Source: JAAYYM01 sp964631375
GTDB lineage: Bacteria; Bacillota; Clostridia; Lachnospirales; Lachnospiraceae
NCBI GenBank assembly: GCA_964631375.1
Contig: CAZVYQ010000055.1
Location: 1 to 15,240 of the forward strand
DNA length: 15,240 bases
Reading direction: 5' to 3'
A program made the position numbers and the translations under genes. The notes under the pieces were generated by a model, which was not told where the DNA came from, did not search any database, and saw only the letters and a list, made by a program, of their open reading frames with translations. Shown in pieces: positions 6,793 to 14,773 of this stretch (positions are counted from its first letter, which is position 1; each line of letters opens with the position of its first letter).

Positions 6793-8293
6793 CCTCTTCT
6801 CCTCCAATCATTGCCATCCTTAGCAGTCCGTCTTCCGTTGCATCCTCTACCGCTATTTCTCCCGATATTTTTCTTGAACGCATTACGATAATCCTATCTG
6901 ACAATCCTATAACTTCCGGCAGTTCTGAAGAGATTAGAATAACTCCCAGACCTTGTTTTGCAAATGCACATATCATATTATAAAATTCAGATTTCGCACC
7001 AATATCAATACCTTTTGTTGGTTCATCCAAAATTAATACTTTGGGATGGGTAGACATCCATCTGGCCACAATACACTTTTGTTGATTTCCGCCGGATAAT
7101 TCTACAATTTTCTTATCCGCATTAGGGGTTTTAATAGAAAAGTTTTGAATTCCTTCCTCTACAATCTCTTCTTCTTTCTTCTCATCAACAACGCCAAATC
7201 GATTTGTATTGCGTTCCATAGTTGCAATACTGATATTTCTGCCTACACTTAGATTTGCTAAAATCCCCTGCATCTTTCTATCTTCCGGAACAAGTACAAT
7301 ACCATTCTTCATAGCATCTTTAGGGGTTTTACAAACGATTTTCCTTCCCTCTAAAATAATCTCACCACTTAACAACTTGTCTGCTCCTATAATTCCTCTA
7401 ACCACCTCAGTTCGTCCGGCACCAACCAGCCCTGAGAATCCAAGAACTTCTCCTCTATGAAGTTCAAAAGATATATTCTGCACATAATCTGTACTTAAAT
7501 GTTTTACCTCCAGTAAAACATTTCCTATTTCCTTTTTCTTATCCAATTCCTTGTAGATATCACCCAAGTCTCTACCGACCATCATCTTAATCATCTCTTT
7601 TTCCGGCACTTCTCCGGTCTTAATGGTCGTTACATATTTTCCGTCTTTAAAAATTGCAATTCTATCAGTAATTTCATGTATTTCTTTCATTCTATGTGAC
7701 ACATAAATGATAATCTTACCTTCAGCCTTAAGTTTACGAATAATCCTAAACAAACTATCAATCTCGGCATCGCTCAAGCTGGCCGTTGGCTCATCAAACG
7801 CAACAACCATCAAGTTTTCCCTACTATATGCTTTCATGATTTCCACCATCTGTTGATAAGCAATGCTTAGGTCTTTCACCTTATCGGTAGGTTTCATGTC
7901 CAATCCGAAATCCTCAATTATTCTCTGTGTTTTCTGATTGGCTTCATGAATATCAATTTTTCCAAAACGATTCGCCGGCAGTCTTCCAAGATATACATTT
8001 TCAGCAACTGTTAATTCCATCAATATCTGTCTCTCTTGATAAATAACACTGATACCTGCTTCTATTGCTTCATGCGGTTGACTAAAATGCTTCTCTTCCC
8101 CATTAATCAAATACTTCCCCGCCGTTGGTTGATAATCTCCATTTAGTATTTTCAGCAAAGTGGATTTTCCTGCTCCGTTTTCCCCCATAAAAGCCAGTAC
8201 CTCACCACTGTGAACTTGAAAGCATATATCTTCAAGTGCCTTAACCCCCGGAAAATACTTGGTAATGTTTTGGAATTCCAGTACATTTTCCAT
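6785..8293 (-). CDS. CUT2-family sugar ABC transporter ATP-binding protein (AraG/RbsA/MglA type)
   Basis: A 502-residue protein with two fused nucleotide-binding domains, the normal arrangement and length for AraG, RbsA and MglA. The start at 8293 follows GAGGAAGG by 6 nt; a GTG at 8329 in the same frame has no such site. The first domain has Walker A GENGAGKST (37-45), a Q-loop in VIYQERQ, a divergent signature LSIAYQQ and Walker B VVAFDEPTASL. The second has the degenerate P-loop GLVGAGRTE that is standard for this family, signature LSGGNQQKCIVARW and Walker B VLILDEPTKGID. It powers monosaccharide import with the permease immediately downstream. It is first in the operon, the reverse of the E. 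coli araFGH order in which the binding protein leads. The gene starts 94 bp from the nearest AraC-type half-site, so transcription probably depends on the AraC protein. Confidence 0.95.
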   Translation of the reverse strand: MENVLEFQNITKYFPGVKALEDICFQVHSGEVLAFMGENGAGKSTLLKILNGDYQPTAGKYLINGEEKHFSQPHEAIEAGISVIYQERQILMELTVAENVYLGRLPANRFGKIDIHEANQKTQRIIEDFGLDMKPTDKVKDLSIAYQQMVEIMKAYSRENLMVVAFDEPTASLSDAEIDSLFRIIRKLKAEGKIIIYVSHRMKEIHEITDRIAIFKDGKYVTTIKTGEVPEKEMIKMMVGRDLGDIYKELDKKKEIGNVLLEVKHLSTDYVQNISFELHRGEVLGFSGLVGAGRTEVVRGIIGADKLLSGEIILEGRKIVCKTPKDAMKNGIVLVPEDRKMQGILANLSVGRNISIATMERNTNRFGVVDEKKEEEIVEEGIQNFSIKTPNADKKIVELSGGNQQKCIVARWMSTHPKVLILDEPTKGIDIGAKSEFYNMICAFAKQGLGVILISSELPEVIGLSDRIIVMRSRKISGEIAVEDATEDGLLRMAMIGGEEDE

Positions 8294-8348
8294 AAAATGC
8301 CTTCCTCTCTTTTTACAAATGCAATTCACCGGTGCTTAATATGGCTAA

Positions 8349-8377
8349 AGTATAAAGCGAAAAAATATAGAAATCAT
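8349..8377 (-). promoter_or_regulatory. Candidate promoter of the ABC transporter operon
   Basis: On the minus strand TATACT occupies 8354-8349. With a 17-bp spacer the -35 position (8377-8372) reads ATGATT, a poor match. As at the DUF5107-TPR promoter, the AraC half-site core starts just upstream (8387, 10 bp beyond the -35 edge). The matching architecture supports activator dependence. The leader before the ATPase start would be about 50 nt. Confidence 0.45.
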
Positions 8378-8379
8378 TA

Positions 8380-8413
8380 TTTAAAATTGCCTAGACGTTT
8401 ATAAAAATTGCTA
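8380..8413. promoter_or_regulatory. Probable AraC-type operator, copy 2
   Basis: The half-site cores AAAATTGCC (8383-8391) and AAAATTGCT (8404-8412) are in direct repeat exactly 21 bp apart. The distal half is part of the 15-mer tttataaaaattgct (8398-8412), which is identical at 3576-3590. Orientation and spacing relative to the minus-strand promoter and to both flanking starts are close to those of copy 1. The site lies between the transporter ATPase gene and the epimerase gene and could serve both. A weak rightward -10 (TATATT, 8452-8457) lies between it and the epimerase start. Confidence 0.6.
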
Positions 8414-8496
8414 TGATTGAAAAATAGTATTTTCTTTTTCATTTTTTTCTTTATATTTAAAAATAGATATGGAATTAGAAATAAGGAGCAAATCTC

Positions 8497-9606
8497 ATGA
8501 GATTTAAAAGATATAACAGACTAAAAAAAACAGAACTAAAGTTGGGAATAAACAGCACATTATACGAACCTTGCTATCTATATTGCCTAAAGAACAAACA
8601 TGGCATGGCAGCATCTATTCTCTCCATGGGCGCAACGCTCTATGAACTATTTCCTCCTGATAATAAAGGTACATCGAAAAATGTCTTACTGACATTCGAT
8701 GATATCACCATGTATCTCAATAATCATATTCTATATGCCGGAGCATCTCTTGGTCCGGTTGCAGGAAGAATACAGCATGGGCACCTTCCCATCAATGACC
8801 GCATCTGTCAATTAACATGCAATGATAGACGGCATCACATACATGGTGGCTATCATAACATTTCACTAATCAATTGGGAAGAAACATCCTTTTACACTGA
8901 AAATGACGTGGCAATACTAACCCTAAAATGCTTTCTTCCGGATGGATTAGATGGATATCCCGGTAATCGAGATATTTACGTTACATTTTTATTGGATGAT
9001 AATAACAATCTGTCTATTACATATGAAGCATGCAGCGATAAAGATACCTATCTGAATTTGTCTAACCATGCATATTTCAATATGAGCGGAAACTTCCAAG
9101 AAAATGCTTTGTTACAATACCTATACTCTCCCGCCACAAGACATACCTACAACGATGCAGAGCATATCTGTCTAGGCATACAATCTGTTACACATACTCC
9201 TTTTGATTTTCGTGTTCCTTGTTCGCTTCAAGATAATTGGAATGCCTATTCTCAAAATCAACAACTCAGAAATGCTTTGGGTTATAATCATGCCTTGGTA
9301 CTGTCAGACTCAGACACCGCCACTCCTGCCCATGCTCTCACTTTATCTGACGCAAAGCAGAAGTACTCTTTAGAACTCTATACAGATGCCCCTTGTGTCG
9401 TCTTGTATTCCGGAGGATATATTGACGATACCATGCTATTAAAAGACGGTATCAGAACCTCCGCTTCTTGTGCACTTGCTCTGGAACCACAAGACATTCC
9501 CAATACGCCTTGGGTATCAGAGGCAGCTTATAAAACGCTCTCCGCCAATAGCAACTATCGGCGGAGAATCATCTATCATATATCCAGTTTTAATACTGCT
9601 TCCTGA
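8497..9606 (+). CDS. Aldose 1-epimerase (galactose mutarotase family)
   Basis: A 369-residue cytoplasmic enzyme that interconverts alpha and beta anomers of free aldoses such as galactose, glucose or arabinose. AAGGAG (8483-8488) lies 8 nt before the ATG. Family landmarks are in order: GPVAGRI with Arg91, HHIHGG with His116, SNHAYFN with the catalytic acid His191, and LALEPQDIPNTPW with the catalytic base Glu330. The usual YDH block reads GYNHALVL, so the Asp that contacts substrate in Lactococcus lactis GalM appears as Asn264. Length is slightly above the typical 340-350. The gene is divergent from the ABC operon across an AraC-type operator. Its last 31 bp overlap the 3' end of the GH35 gene on the other strand, and the other operon's terminator hairpin lies inside its coding region. 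It likely processes the monosaccharide brought in by the AraF-like transporter or freed by the galactosidases. Confidence 0.92.
   Translation: MRFKRYNRLKKTELKLGINSTLYEPCYLYCLKNKHGMAASILSMGATLYELFPPDNKGTSKNVLLTFDDITMYLNNHILYAGASLGPVAGRIQHGHLPINDRICQLTCNDRRHHIHGGYHNISLINWEETSFYTENDVAILTLKCFLPDGLDGYPGNRDIYVTFLLDDNNNLSITYEACSDKDTYLNLSNHAYFNMSGNFQENALLQYLYSPATRHTYNDAEHICLGIQSVTHTPFDFRVPCSLQDNWNAYSQNQQLRNALGYNHALVLSDSDTATPAHALTLSDAKQKYSLELYTDAPCVVLYSGGYIDDTMLLKDGIRTSASCALALEPQDIPNTPWVSEAAYKTLSANSNYRRRIIYHISSFNTAS
9532..9567 (-). terminator. Terminator of the galactosidase operon, inside the epimerase gene
   Basis: TCTCCGCC (9539-9546) pairs with GGCGGAGA (9560-9567). One A-C mismatch and three more pairs (ATA with TAT) close to a 5-nt loop. 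In the minus-strand transcript the stem is followed by GCG and UUUUAUA (from 9535 downward). It starts 9 nt after the GH35 stop codon (9578-9576), so it fits an intrinsic terminator with a modest U-tract. The plus side has no U-run, so the epimerase message is not expected to stop here. Confidence 0.6.
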
Positions 9607-11903
9607 ATCGGTACGACTCTGACAGAATGAAGTTCTGCAATCAACCGTCCATTTTTTTCCATTCTTCCCGCCATAGTAGAAGACACATCTACCGTCGAAT
9701 CATCCTTAAGCGGTGTAATTAAAATTGTGATTTCTGTTCCCATTGTGCTGTCCCACACTTCTTTCAATCCGATTTCCCACATAGATCCATTGTAGAAATT
9801 ATCAGAAATCATACTTCCATTGATAAATGCCTGCCCAATATCACCTTGATAATTAATCTGTAAAATTGCATCCTTACAGTCCTCATAACATTCCGGTATC
9901 TGTACTGTATATCTATATGGCCCACATTGCTTGTGTTCCAGTAAGCAGGGTGTCTTTTGCTTCTCTGCCCAATCCAATTCAACACCGTTCCAAATTCCGT
10001 TTTTCAGAGGTTTTGTATGACCGCTTTCATCCATATTCCGCAATGTCTGTGCAGGATACATTTGTAAAAATGTCTGTCTCTGATCACCTGTATGCTCTAT
10101 GGTAAATTTCCCATCCTTGTACAAGATCGGACTATCGCATAATACCGCTACTTTCTTGCCTGCTGCCTCAATTTCATAAAATTCCAGACTTTGCTTCCGA
10201 TTCAGTGTGACTATTTCAACATCTCCGTTTTGACCCGAAATCCTATATGATGAACCTGTCGCCCCATCAGGTGTATATACAACCTCGGAAGTGGTAACTG
10301 AAATTCCGTCAATTTTCTCTATACCGCAGCTATTCCATACATATTCAGCCGTCATGCCCTCCGGTGCAAAAAAGAAATAGACAGGTCTCCCATTCAGTTC
10401 CATCCATGCAAGCGGCTGCACTTTCGCACATATAAGATCATAGCCTGCCACATCCATATGAAGCGGAAGAATCGCTTCTTCACCTGCTGCTATCGAAATA
10501 TGATCTATCACAATTGTCTCATCTTGCATCTGTAAGGTGATTGTCTCATTTTTCTTCGCTCTGCACTCCACATGATCCTGATAATTATTTAGAAACAAGA
10601 AGCCACTGTGACCATCTGTCCTGACCGCATATCTCAACACTTCCGTATTGCTCGGTTCAATCTCCTGAGACCCTTTCGGTAGCATAGTCACTTTGTCCAG
10701 AAATCGAGTCCCAAAATTCTTCAAAAAAAGATGCAACACTCTCAATCTGTGATAGCTTGGTCGTAATTGTCCATATTCTCCGATTGGAGCCTGATAGTCA
10801 TAGGATATCTTGGGACATTGATTTTCGTTTAGATAGAAAGCTTTCTCCCCTTTTGGGTTACTTCCGCCACGATACATATAGTAGCCCAGAAAATTGCATC
10901 CACTTGCCAATTTTATATTCGCCATTGCATCCACACTCTCAAAAGGAAGTTGAAAACGATAATTATAACAGTTGGTCATACCGCCACCCATCTCACAGCA
11001 TGCATACGGACGGCTTTCCGGCTCATAAGCCGGCTCGAAATTATATGTCTTTGCTACTGCATTATTATGATTATCCCGATAAATATATTCCGGAGTCACC
11101 GGATGTTCTCCCTTCCAGTTATAAAAGATCCAAGGCCAAAAAGCATATCCGCCCCACAGAGGCAGCATCTCATCGGCAGGAGTTGCTGCACCGCCCCATC
11201 CTGTACATGTATAGAAAGGTGTGATAATTCCTTCCTCACATGCGATCCGTTTGAGCACCTTCATATATGTATTTCCTTCATCGCCGCCAGGCAGCCATTC
11301 GTTGCTGACTCCTGTAGTCAATTCCCATTGAGCGGCTGAATGCATGTATTCATTTTCAATCTGTGCTCCGATAATCGGTCCGCCATCTTTGAAATAAAGT
11401 CCCTCAAACTGTTCTGCCAGTTTATGATACAAAATTCTCGTATAATGCAGAAAGCCCTCATTGGCACTTCTCACTTCAAACGGCTTACCGTACAGCCAGT
11501 CAGGAACACCGCCATTCCGCACCTCGCCATGATCAAATGGACCGATTCTAACAATGACATACATTCCATACTTTTGACATAACTGCAGGAACTTTCGTAT
11601 ATTTTTATTTCCATCAAAACGAAACTTTCCTTCTTCCTCTTCATGATGAATCCAGAAAATATATGTCGCAATGATATTGATACCACCCATTTTCATCCGC
11701 TGAATCGTATCTTCCCACTGTCCTTCATGAACCCGACTGTAATGACACTCTCCACTGATTCCCATAAATGGCTTTCCATTCAGTTCCATATAATAATTGT
11801 TAAATATCAATTCCTTGCCTGTTGGATCTTTACCGTAAAAATGATCCGAAAGACGTTTGATCGTCTGTTTTCTTACCTTCCTAAGGTCCAAACCATATTC
11901 CAT
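9576..11903 (-). CDS. GH35-type beta-galactosidase
   Basis: A 775-residue protein whose N-terminal half matches the glycoside hydrolase family 35 TIM barrel: GISGECHYSRVHEGQWED (48-65), then NIIATYIFWIHHEEEEGKF, VIVRIGPFDHGEVRNGGVPDWL and QIENEY (181-186), with Glu185 the expected acid/base. The nucleophile is less standard: CCEMGGGM (302-309) supplies Glu304 as the likely candidate rather than the usual EYWxGWFDxWG context. The C-terminal half is beta-rich, as in GH35 jelly-roll domains. There is no signal peptide, so it is intracellular. The start at 11903 is set by AGGAGG (11917-11912) 8 nt upstream. Its ATG overlaps the GH42 stop as TAATG, indicating coupling; a start at 11921 lacks such a site. 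It presumably removes terminal beta-galactosyl residues from imported oligosaccharides with a linkage preference different from its GH42 neighbour; exact substrate unknown. Confidence 0.85.
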   Translation of the reverse strand: MEYGLDLRKVRKQTIKRLSDHFYGKDPTGKELIFNNYYMELNGKPFMGISGECHYSRVHEGQWEDTIQRMKMGGINIIATYIFWIHHEEEEGKFRFDGNKNIRKFLQLCQKYGMYVIVRIGPFDHGEVRNGGVPDWLYGKPFEVRSANEGFLHYTRILYHKLAEQFEGLYFKDGGPIIGAQIENEYMHSAAQWELTTGVSNEWLPGGDEGNTYMKVLKRIACEEGIITPFYTCTGWGGAATPADEMLPLWGGYAFWPWIFYNWKGEHPVTPEYIYRDNHNNAVAKTYNFEPAYEPESRPYACCEMGGGMTNCYNYRFQLPFESVDAMANIKLASGCNFLGYYMYRGGSNPKGEKAFYLNENQCPKISYDYQAPIGEYGQLRPSYHRLRVLHLFLKNFGTRFLDKVTMLPKGSQEIEPSNTEVLRYAVRTDGHSGFLFLNNYQDHVECRAKKNETITLQMQDETIVIDHISIAAGEEAILPLHMDVAGYDLICAKVQPLAWMELNGRPVYFFFAPEGMTAEYVWNSCGIEKIDGISVTTSEVVYTPDGATGSSYRISGQNGDVEIVTLNRKQSLEFYEIEAAGKKVAVLCDSPILYKDGKFTIEHTGDQRQTFLQMYPAQTLRNMDESGHTKPLKNGIWNGVELDWAEKQKTPCLLEHKQCGPYRYTVQIPECYEDCKDAILQINYQGDIGQAFINGSMISDNFYNGSMWEIGLKEVWDSTMGTEITILITPLKDDSTVDVSSTMAGRMEKNGRLIAELHSVRVVPIQEAVLKLDI

Positions 11904-13954
11904 TACTGTTTCCTCCTGCATAAAACAATAGTTCCAAATGATGAAAGAATTATGTCAGATGACACCTCTTCGCTTCCACCTACTAATATTTCCAAATCAG
12001 GTTGCAGAGGTATTGTTATATCAAATCGATTATAGTTTTGAACGAATATAAAAGTCTCCATATCCGTCTCTCTGCAGGTTACCTCCACTCCATCAGGAAC
12101 TCTCCATGTACCTACAATGGATTTAATTTCATTTTGTTCCATTACCCGTCTATAAACATCATCATAAAAAGCTTGCTCCATATCGGCACAAATATAATAA
12201 GCCTTTCCTTTTCCAAAAGAATGTTCTGTCAAAACAGGCTTTCCTGCATAAAAATCATCTGCATACAATATCAACGGTTCTGCTGTATTGACACGTACCA
12301 AATCACATAGATGCTCACATTGATAAGTTCGCTCCAATCCCAGTTTATTACCTTCAACCGGAATTCCATGATTACATTCTCCATCATATAAACTGTCTAT
12401 CTCTTCACTGCGCAAGCCAAATACATCCATAAGTCCATGCGGTGTACCTTCAAGAAAGCATAAATCGTTCTCATCCACAATCCCGCTCCAGTAAGTCATA
12501 AAAACAATTCCGCCTCGCTCTGTAAAACTGCGAACCTTATCCTCAAATCCTGCTCTAAACAAATACAGCATCGGAATAGCAAGTACCTGATACTCTGCCA
12601 GTGACTGTTCCATATCAATCACATCCACATTCATTCCATACTTGCGAAATGCATAATAAGACTTTTCTACGGTCTCCTTATAATATAGATTCTTGTTTCT
12701 TGGACCGGCCGCATCTTCCATTGCCCATCTGTTCTCCCAATCATACACAACAGCAGCTCTTGCCACGACATTGGCTCCTGCTAGATTTTTCAGCAATTCC
12801 AAATCTAGCCCGACCTTCTTGACTTCTTCAAAGACTCTCGTATCATTTCCACCATAATGGTCAATGACAGCTCCATGAAACTTCTCATAGGATCCTCTGC
12901 TTTGACGGATTTGAAAATACAAAACGCTGTCTGAACCATGTGCAATCGCCTGCAGGGAAGCTGCTGCTAACATCCCCGGTTTCTTAAGTTTGCTTACGCT
13001 CTGCCAATTAGTTGCAGATGGACAGGACTCCATCAGTACAAACGGTTTCTTCTGGATGCTTCGCATAATATCATGCTGCATACCGCAATCCATCGCCGTC
13101 AGCATTTCCGCTTCTTTATGCCACGTCGGATAAGTATCCCATGAAATAAAATCCACCACATCTGCGAATTTATGATAGTTTAAGTCTTTAAAGTTATACA
13201 TCATGTTGATAGTCACAGGCTTATCAGACCCCGCATCACGTATAGCTTGTATTTCGTGCCTTGCAAAATCAACGGTTCTGTCAGTTACAAATCGATGCCA
13301 GTCAAGGTTCAATCCATGCAAAAATTGTTCCCCTTTCGGAGATGGGCCTTCCACCTGTTCAAAGGATTGATATGTATGACTCCAAAATGATGTGTTCCAT
13401 GCACGATTCAATTCTTCTATCGTTCCATAACGTTCTCTCAACCACACTTGAAATTGTCTTTGGCAAAATGGACAGTGGCACTCTCCACCATACTCATTCG
13501 ATATATGCCATGCAAGCACTCCGGGATGTCGTCCGAAATGTCTTGCCAGTTCCATATTAATGACACGTACCTTCTCCCGATAAATTGGTGAAGTGTAGCA
13601 GTGATTATGTCGAAAACCATAAAGATTCCGATTATGATTCTCATCAACCCGGAGCACCTCTGGATACTTGTCTGCCATCCACTTTGGCTTTCCGCCTGAG
13701 GGAGTTGACAAAAAGACAACTATTCCGTTCCGATAAAGTGTATCAATACGCTCTTCCATCCATGAAAAGTCATATTTTTCTTCCTCTGGTTCCAGTGCCG
13801 ACCAGGAAAAGATCCCCATGGAGACTGCATTAATATGTGCCTCTTTCATATACTTGATATCTTTTTCAAGTATCCCGGGCTGTGCCAGCCATTGTTCCGG
13901 ATTGTAATCTCCTCCGTATAGTATTTTATTCAAATGTAAGTTTTTATTCTGCAT
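11903..13954 (-). CDS. GH42 beta-galactosidase
   Basis: A 683-residue enzyme of the usual GH42 length that hydrolyses terminal beta-D-galactosides. The N-terminal TIM barrel opens with LYGGDYNPEQW (12-22). HISNEYGG places the acid/base at Glu154 and KPFVLMES places the nucleophile at Glu309. Cys119, Cys159, Cys161 and Cys164 (HNHCY and GECHCPFC) form the four-cysteine zinc cluster of many GH42 enzymes. LYFQIRQSRGSYEKFHGA (345-362) is a family-typical block. A trimerisation domain (about 395-600) and a small beta domain follow. There is no signal peptide. AAAGGG precedes the ATG, which lies 3 nt after the stop of the upstream permease gene; its own stop overlaps the GH35 start. Position between CUT1 permeases and a second galactosidase implies action on imported galactosides. 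Confidence 0.96.
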   Translation of the reverse strand: MQNKNLHLNKILYGGDYNPEQWLAQPGILEKDIKYMKEAHINAVSMGIFSWSALEPEEEKYDFSWMEERIDTLYRNGIVVFLSTPSGGKPKWMADKYPEVLRVDENHNRNLYGFRHNHCYTSPIYREKVRVINMELARHFGRHPGVLAWHISNEYGGECHCPFCQRQFQVWLRERYGTIEELNRAWNTSFWSHTYQSFEQVEGPSPKGEQFLHGLNLDWHRFVTDRTVDFARHEIQAIRDAGSDKPVTINMMYNFKDLNYHKFADVVDFISWDTYPTWHKEAEMLTAMDCGMQHDIMRSIQKKPFVLMESCPSATNWQSVSKLKKPGMLAAASLQAIAHGSDSVLYFQIRQSRGSYEKFHGAVIDHYGGNDTRVFEEVKKVGLDLELLKNLAGANVVARAAVVYDWENRWAMEDAAGPRNKNLYYKETVEKSYYAFRKYGMNVDVIDMEQSLAEYQVLAIPMLYLFRAGFEDKVRSFTERGGIVFMTYWSGIVDENDLCFLEGTPHGLMDVFGLRSEEIDSLYDGECNHGIPVEGNKLGLERTYQCEHLCDLVRVNTAEPLILYADDFYAGKPVLTEHSFGKGKAYYICADMEQAFYDDVYRRVMEQNEIKSIVGTWRVPDGVEVTCRETDMETFIFVQNYNRFDITIPLQPDLEILVGGSEEVSSDIILSSFGTIVLCRRKQ

Positions 13955-13957
13955 TAT

Positions 13958-14773
13958 TTACCCTTTCACGGCACCTGCCGCCAATCCTTTGATAAAATAT
14001 TTTGAGCCGCAAGCAAAGATAACCAATATCGGCAGTACAGAAATAGCCAAAGCCGCACCTCTTGCCCCCCAGTCCTGCGTGTATGACGTTGCCAGTGTCT
14101 GAATTCCTAGAGGTATCGTAAATTTATCACTTTGTGTCAGCACTGTACTCGGCATCAGGAAGTTATTCCATGACCAAAGAAAGATTAGCATAGTCAATGT
14201 TCCAATCGCCGGCCGTATCAGTGGTATCGCAATACTGACAAATGTACGAAACTCTCCACTTCCATCAATACGTGCACTTTCAACCAATTCCATAGGCAGG
14301 GAACTCTTCATGTATTGTACAATAAAATATACACTGTATGCACTTGCAGCCCATGTCAAAATCAACGGTACATGTGTGTTAATCAATCCAAAATTCTTCA
14401 TCTCTATTGTATATCCAATCAAACTAATCTGACCAGGTATCATCATACTTGCTACAATGAAGCCTGTCAAAAAACTTCTCGCCTTAAATCTATATATCGT
14501 TAGTCCATATGCTGCCATTGCACTGATAAAGAGACACAGGAATGCTGATAATGCAGCAGAATAGAAACTATTCCAGTAGTATTTCATAAAACCGCCTCGA
14601 ATGATTGTGCTGACATTCTTGAACAGCTGGTCTCCAAATAACAAAAACTCTCCACGATAGATTTCTGTTGTACTATGCGTTGCCATGGAAATGATAAAGT
14701 AAAACGGTATCACAGAAATCAAACTAATGATTAGCAAAGGAATCCAATATAGATATTTCTTAATTCTTTTCAT
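13958..14773 (-). CDS. CUT1-family sugar ABC transporter permease (MalG/LacG type)
   Basis: A 271-residue membrane protein of the BPD_transp_1 family with six predicted hydrophobic segments, the first at about 10-30. The cytoplasmic EAA loop that docks on the ATPase reads MELVESARIDGSGEFRTFVSIAIPLIRP (161-188). The C-terminal sequence FIKGLAAGAVKG is characteristic of MalG-type subunits. AAGGAGGAAG precedes the ATG, which overlaps the upstream permease stop as TGATG. CUT1 transporters usually carry oligosaccharides, which fits cytoplasmic galactosidases encoded just downstream. No binding protein or ATPase for this system is in the window; the binding protein may lie beyond the right edge, and the ATPase is often a shared MsmK-type protein encoded elsewhere. 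Confidence 0.93.
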   Translation of the reverse strand: MKRIKKYLYWIPLLIISLISVIPFYFIISMATHSTTEIYRGEFLLFGDQLFKNVSTIIRGGFMKYYWNSFYSAALSAFLCLFISAMAAYGLTIYRFKARSFLTGFIVASMMIPGQISLIGYTIEMKNFGLINTHVPLILTWAASAYSVYFIVQYMKSSLPMELVESARIDGSGEFRTFVSIAIPLIRPAIGTLTMLIFLWSWNNFLMPSTVLTQSDKFTIPLGIQTLATSYTQDWGARGAALAISVLPILVIFACGSKYFIKGLAAGAVKG

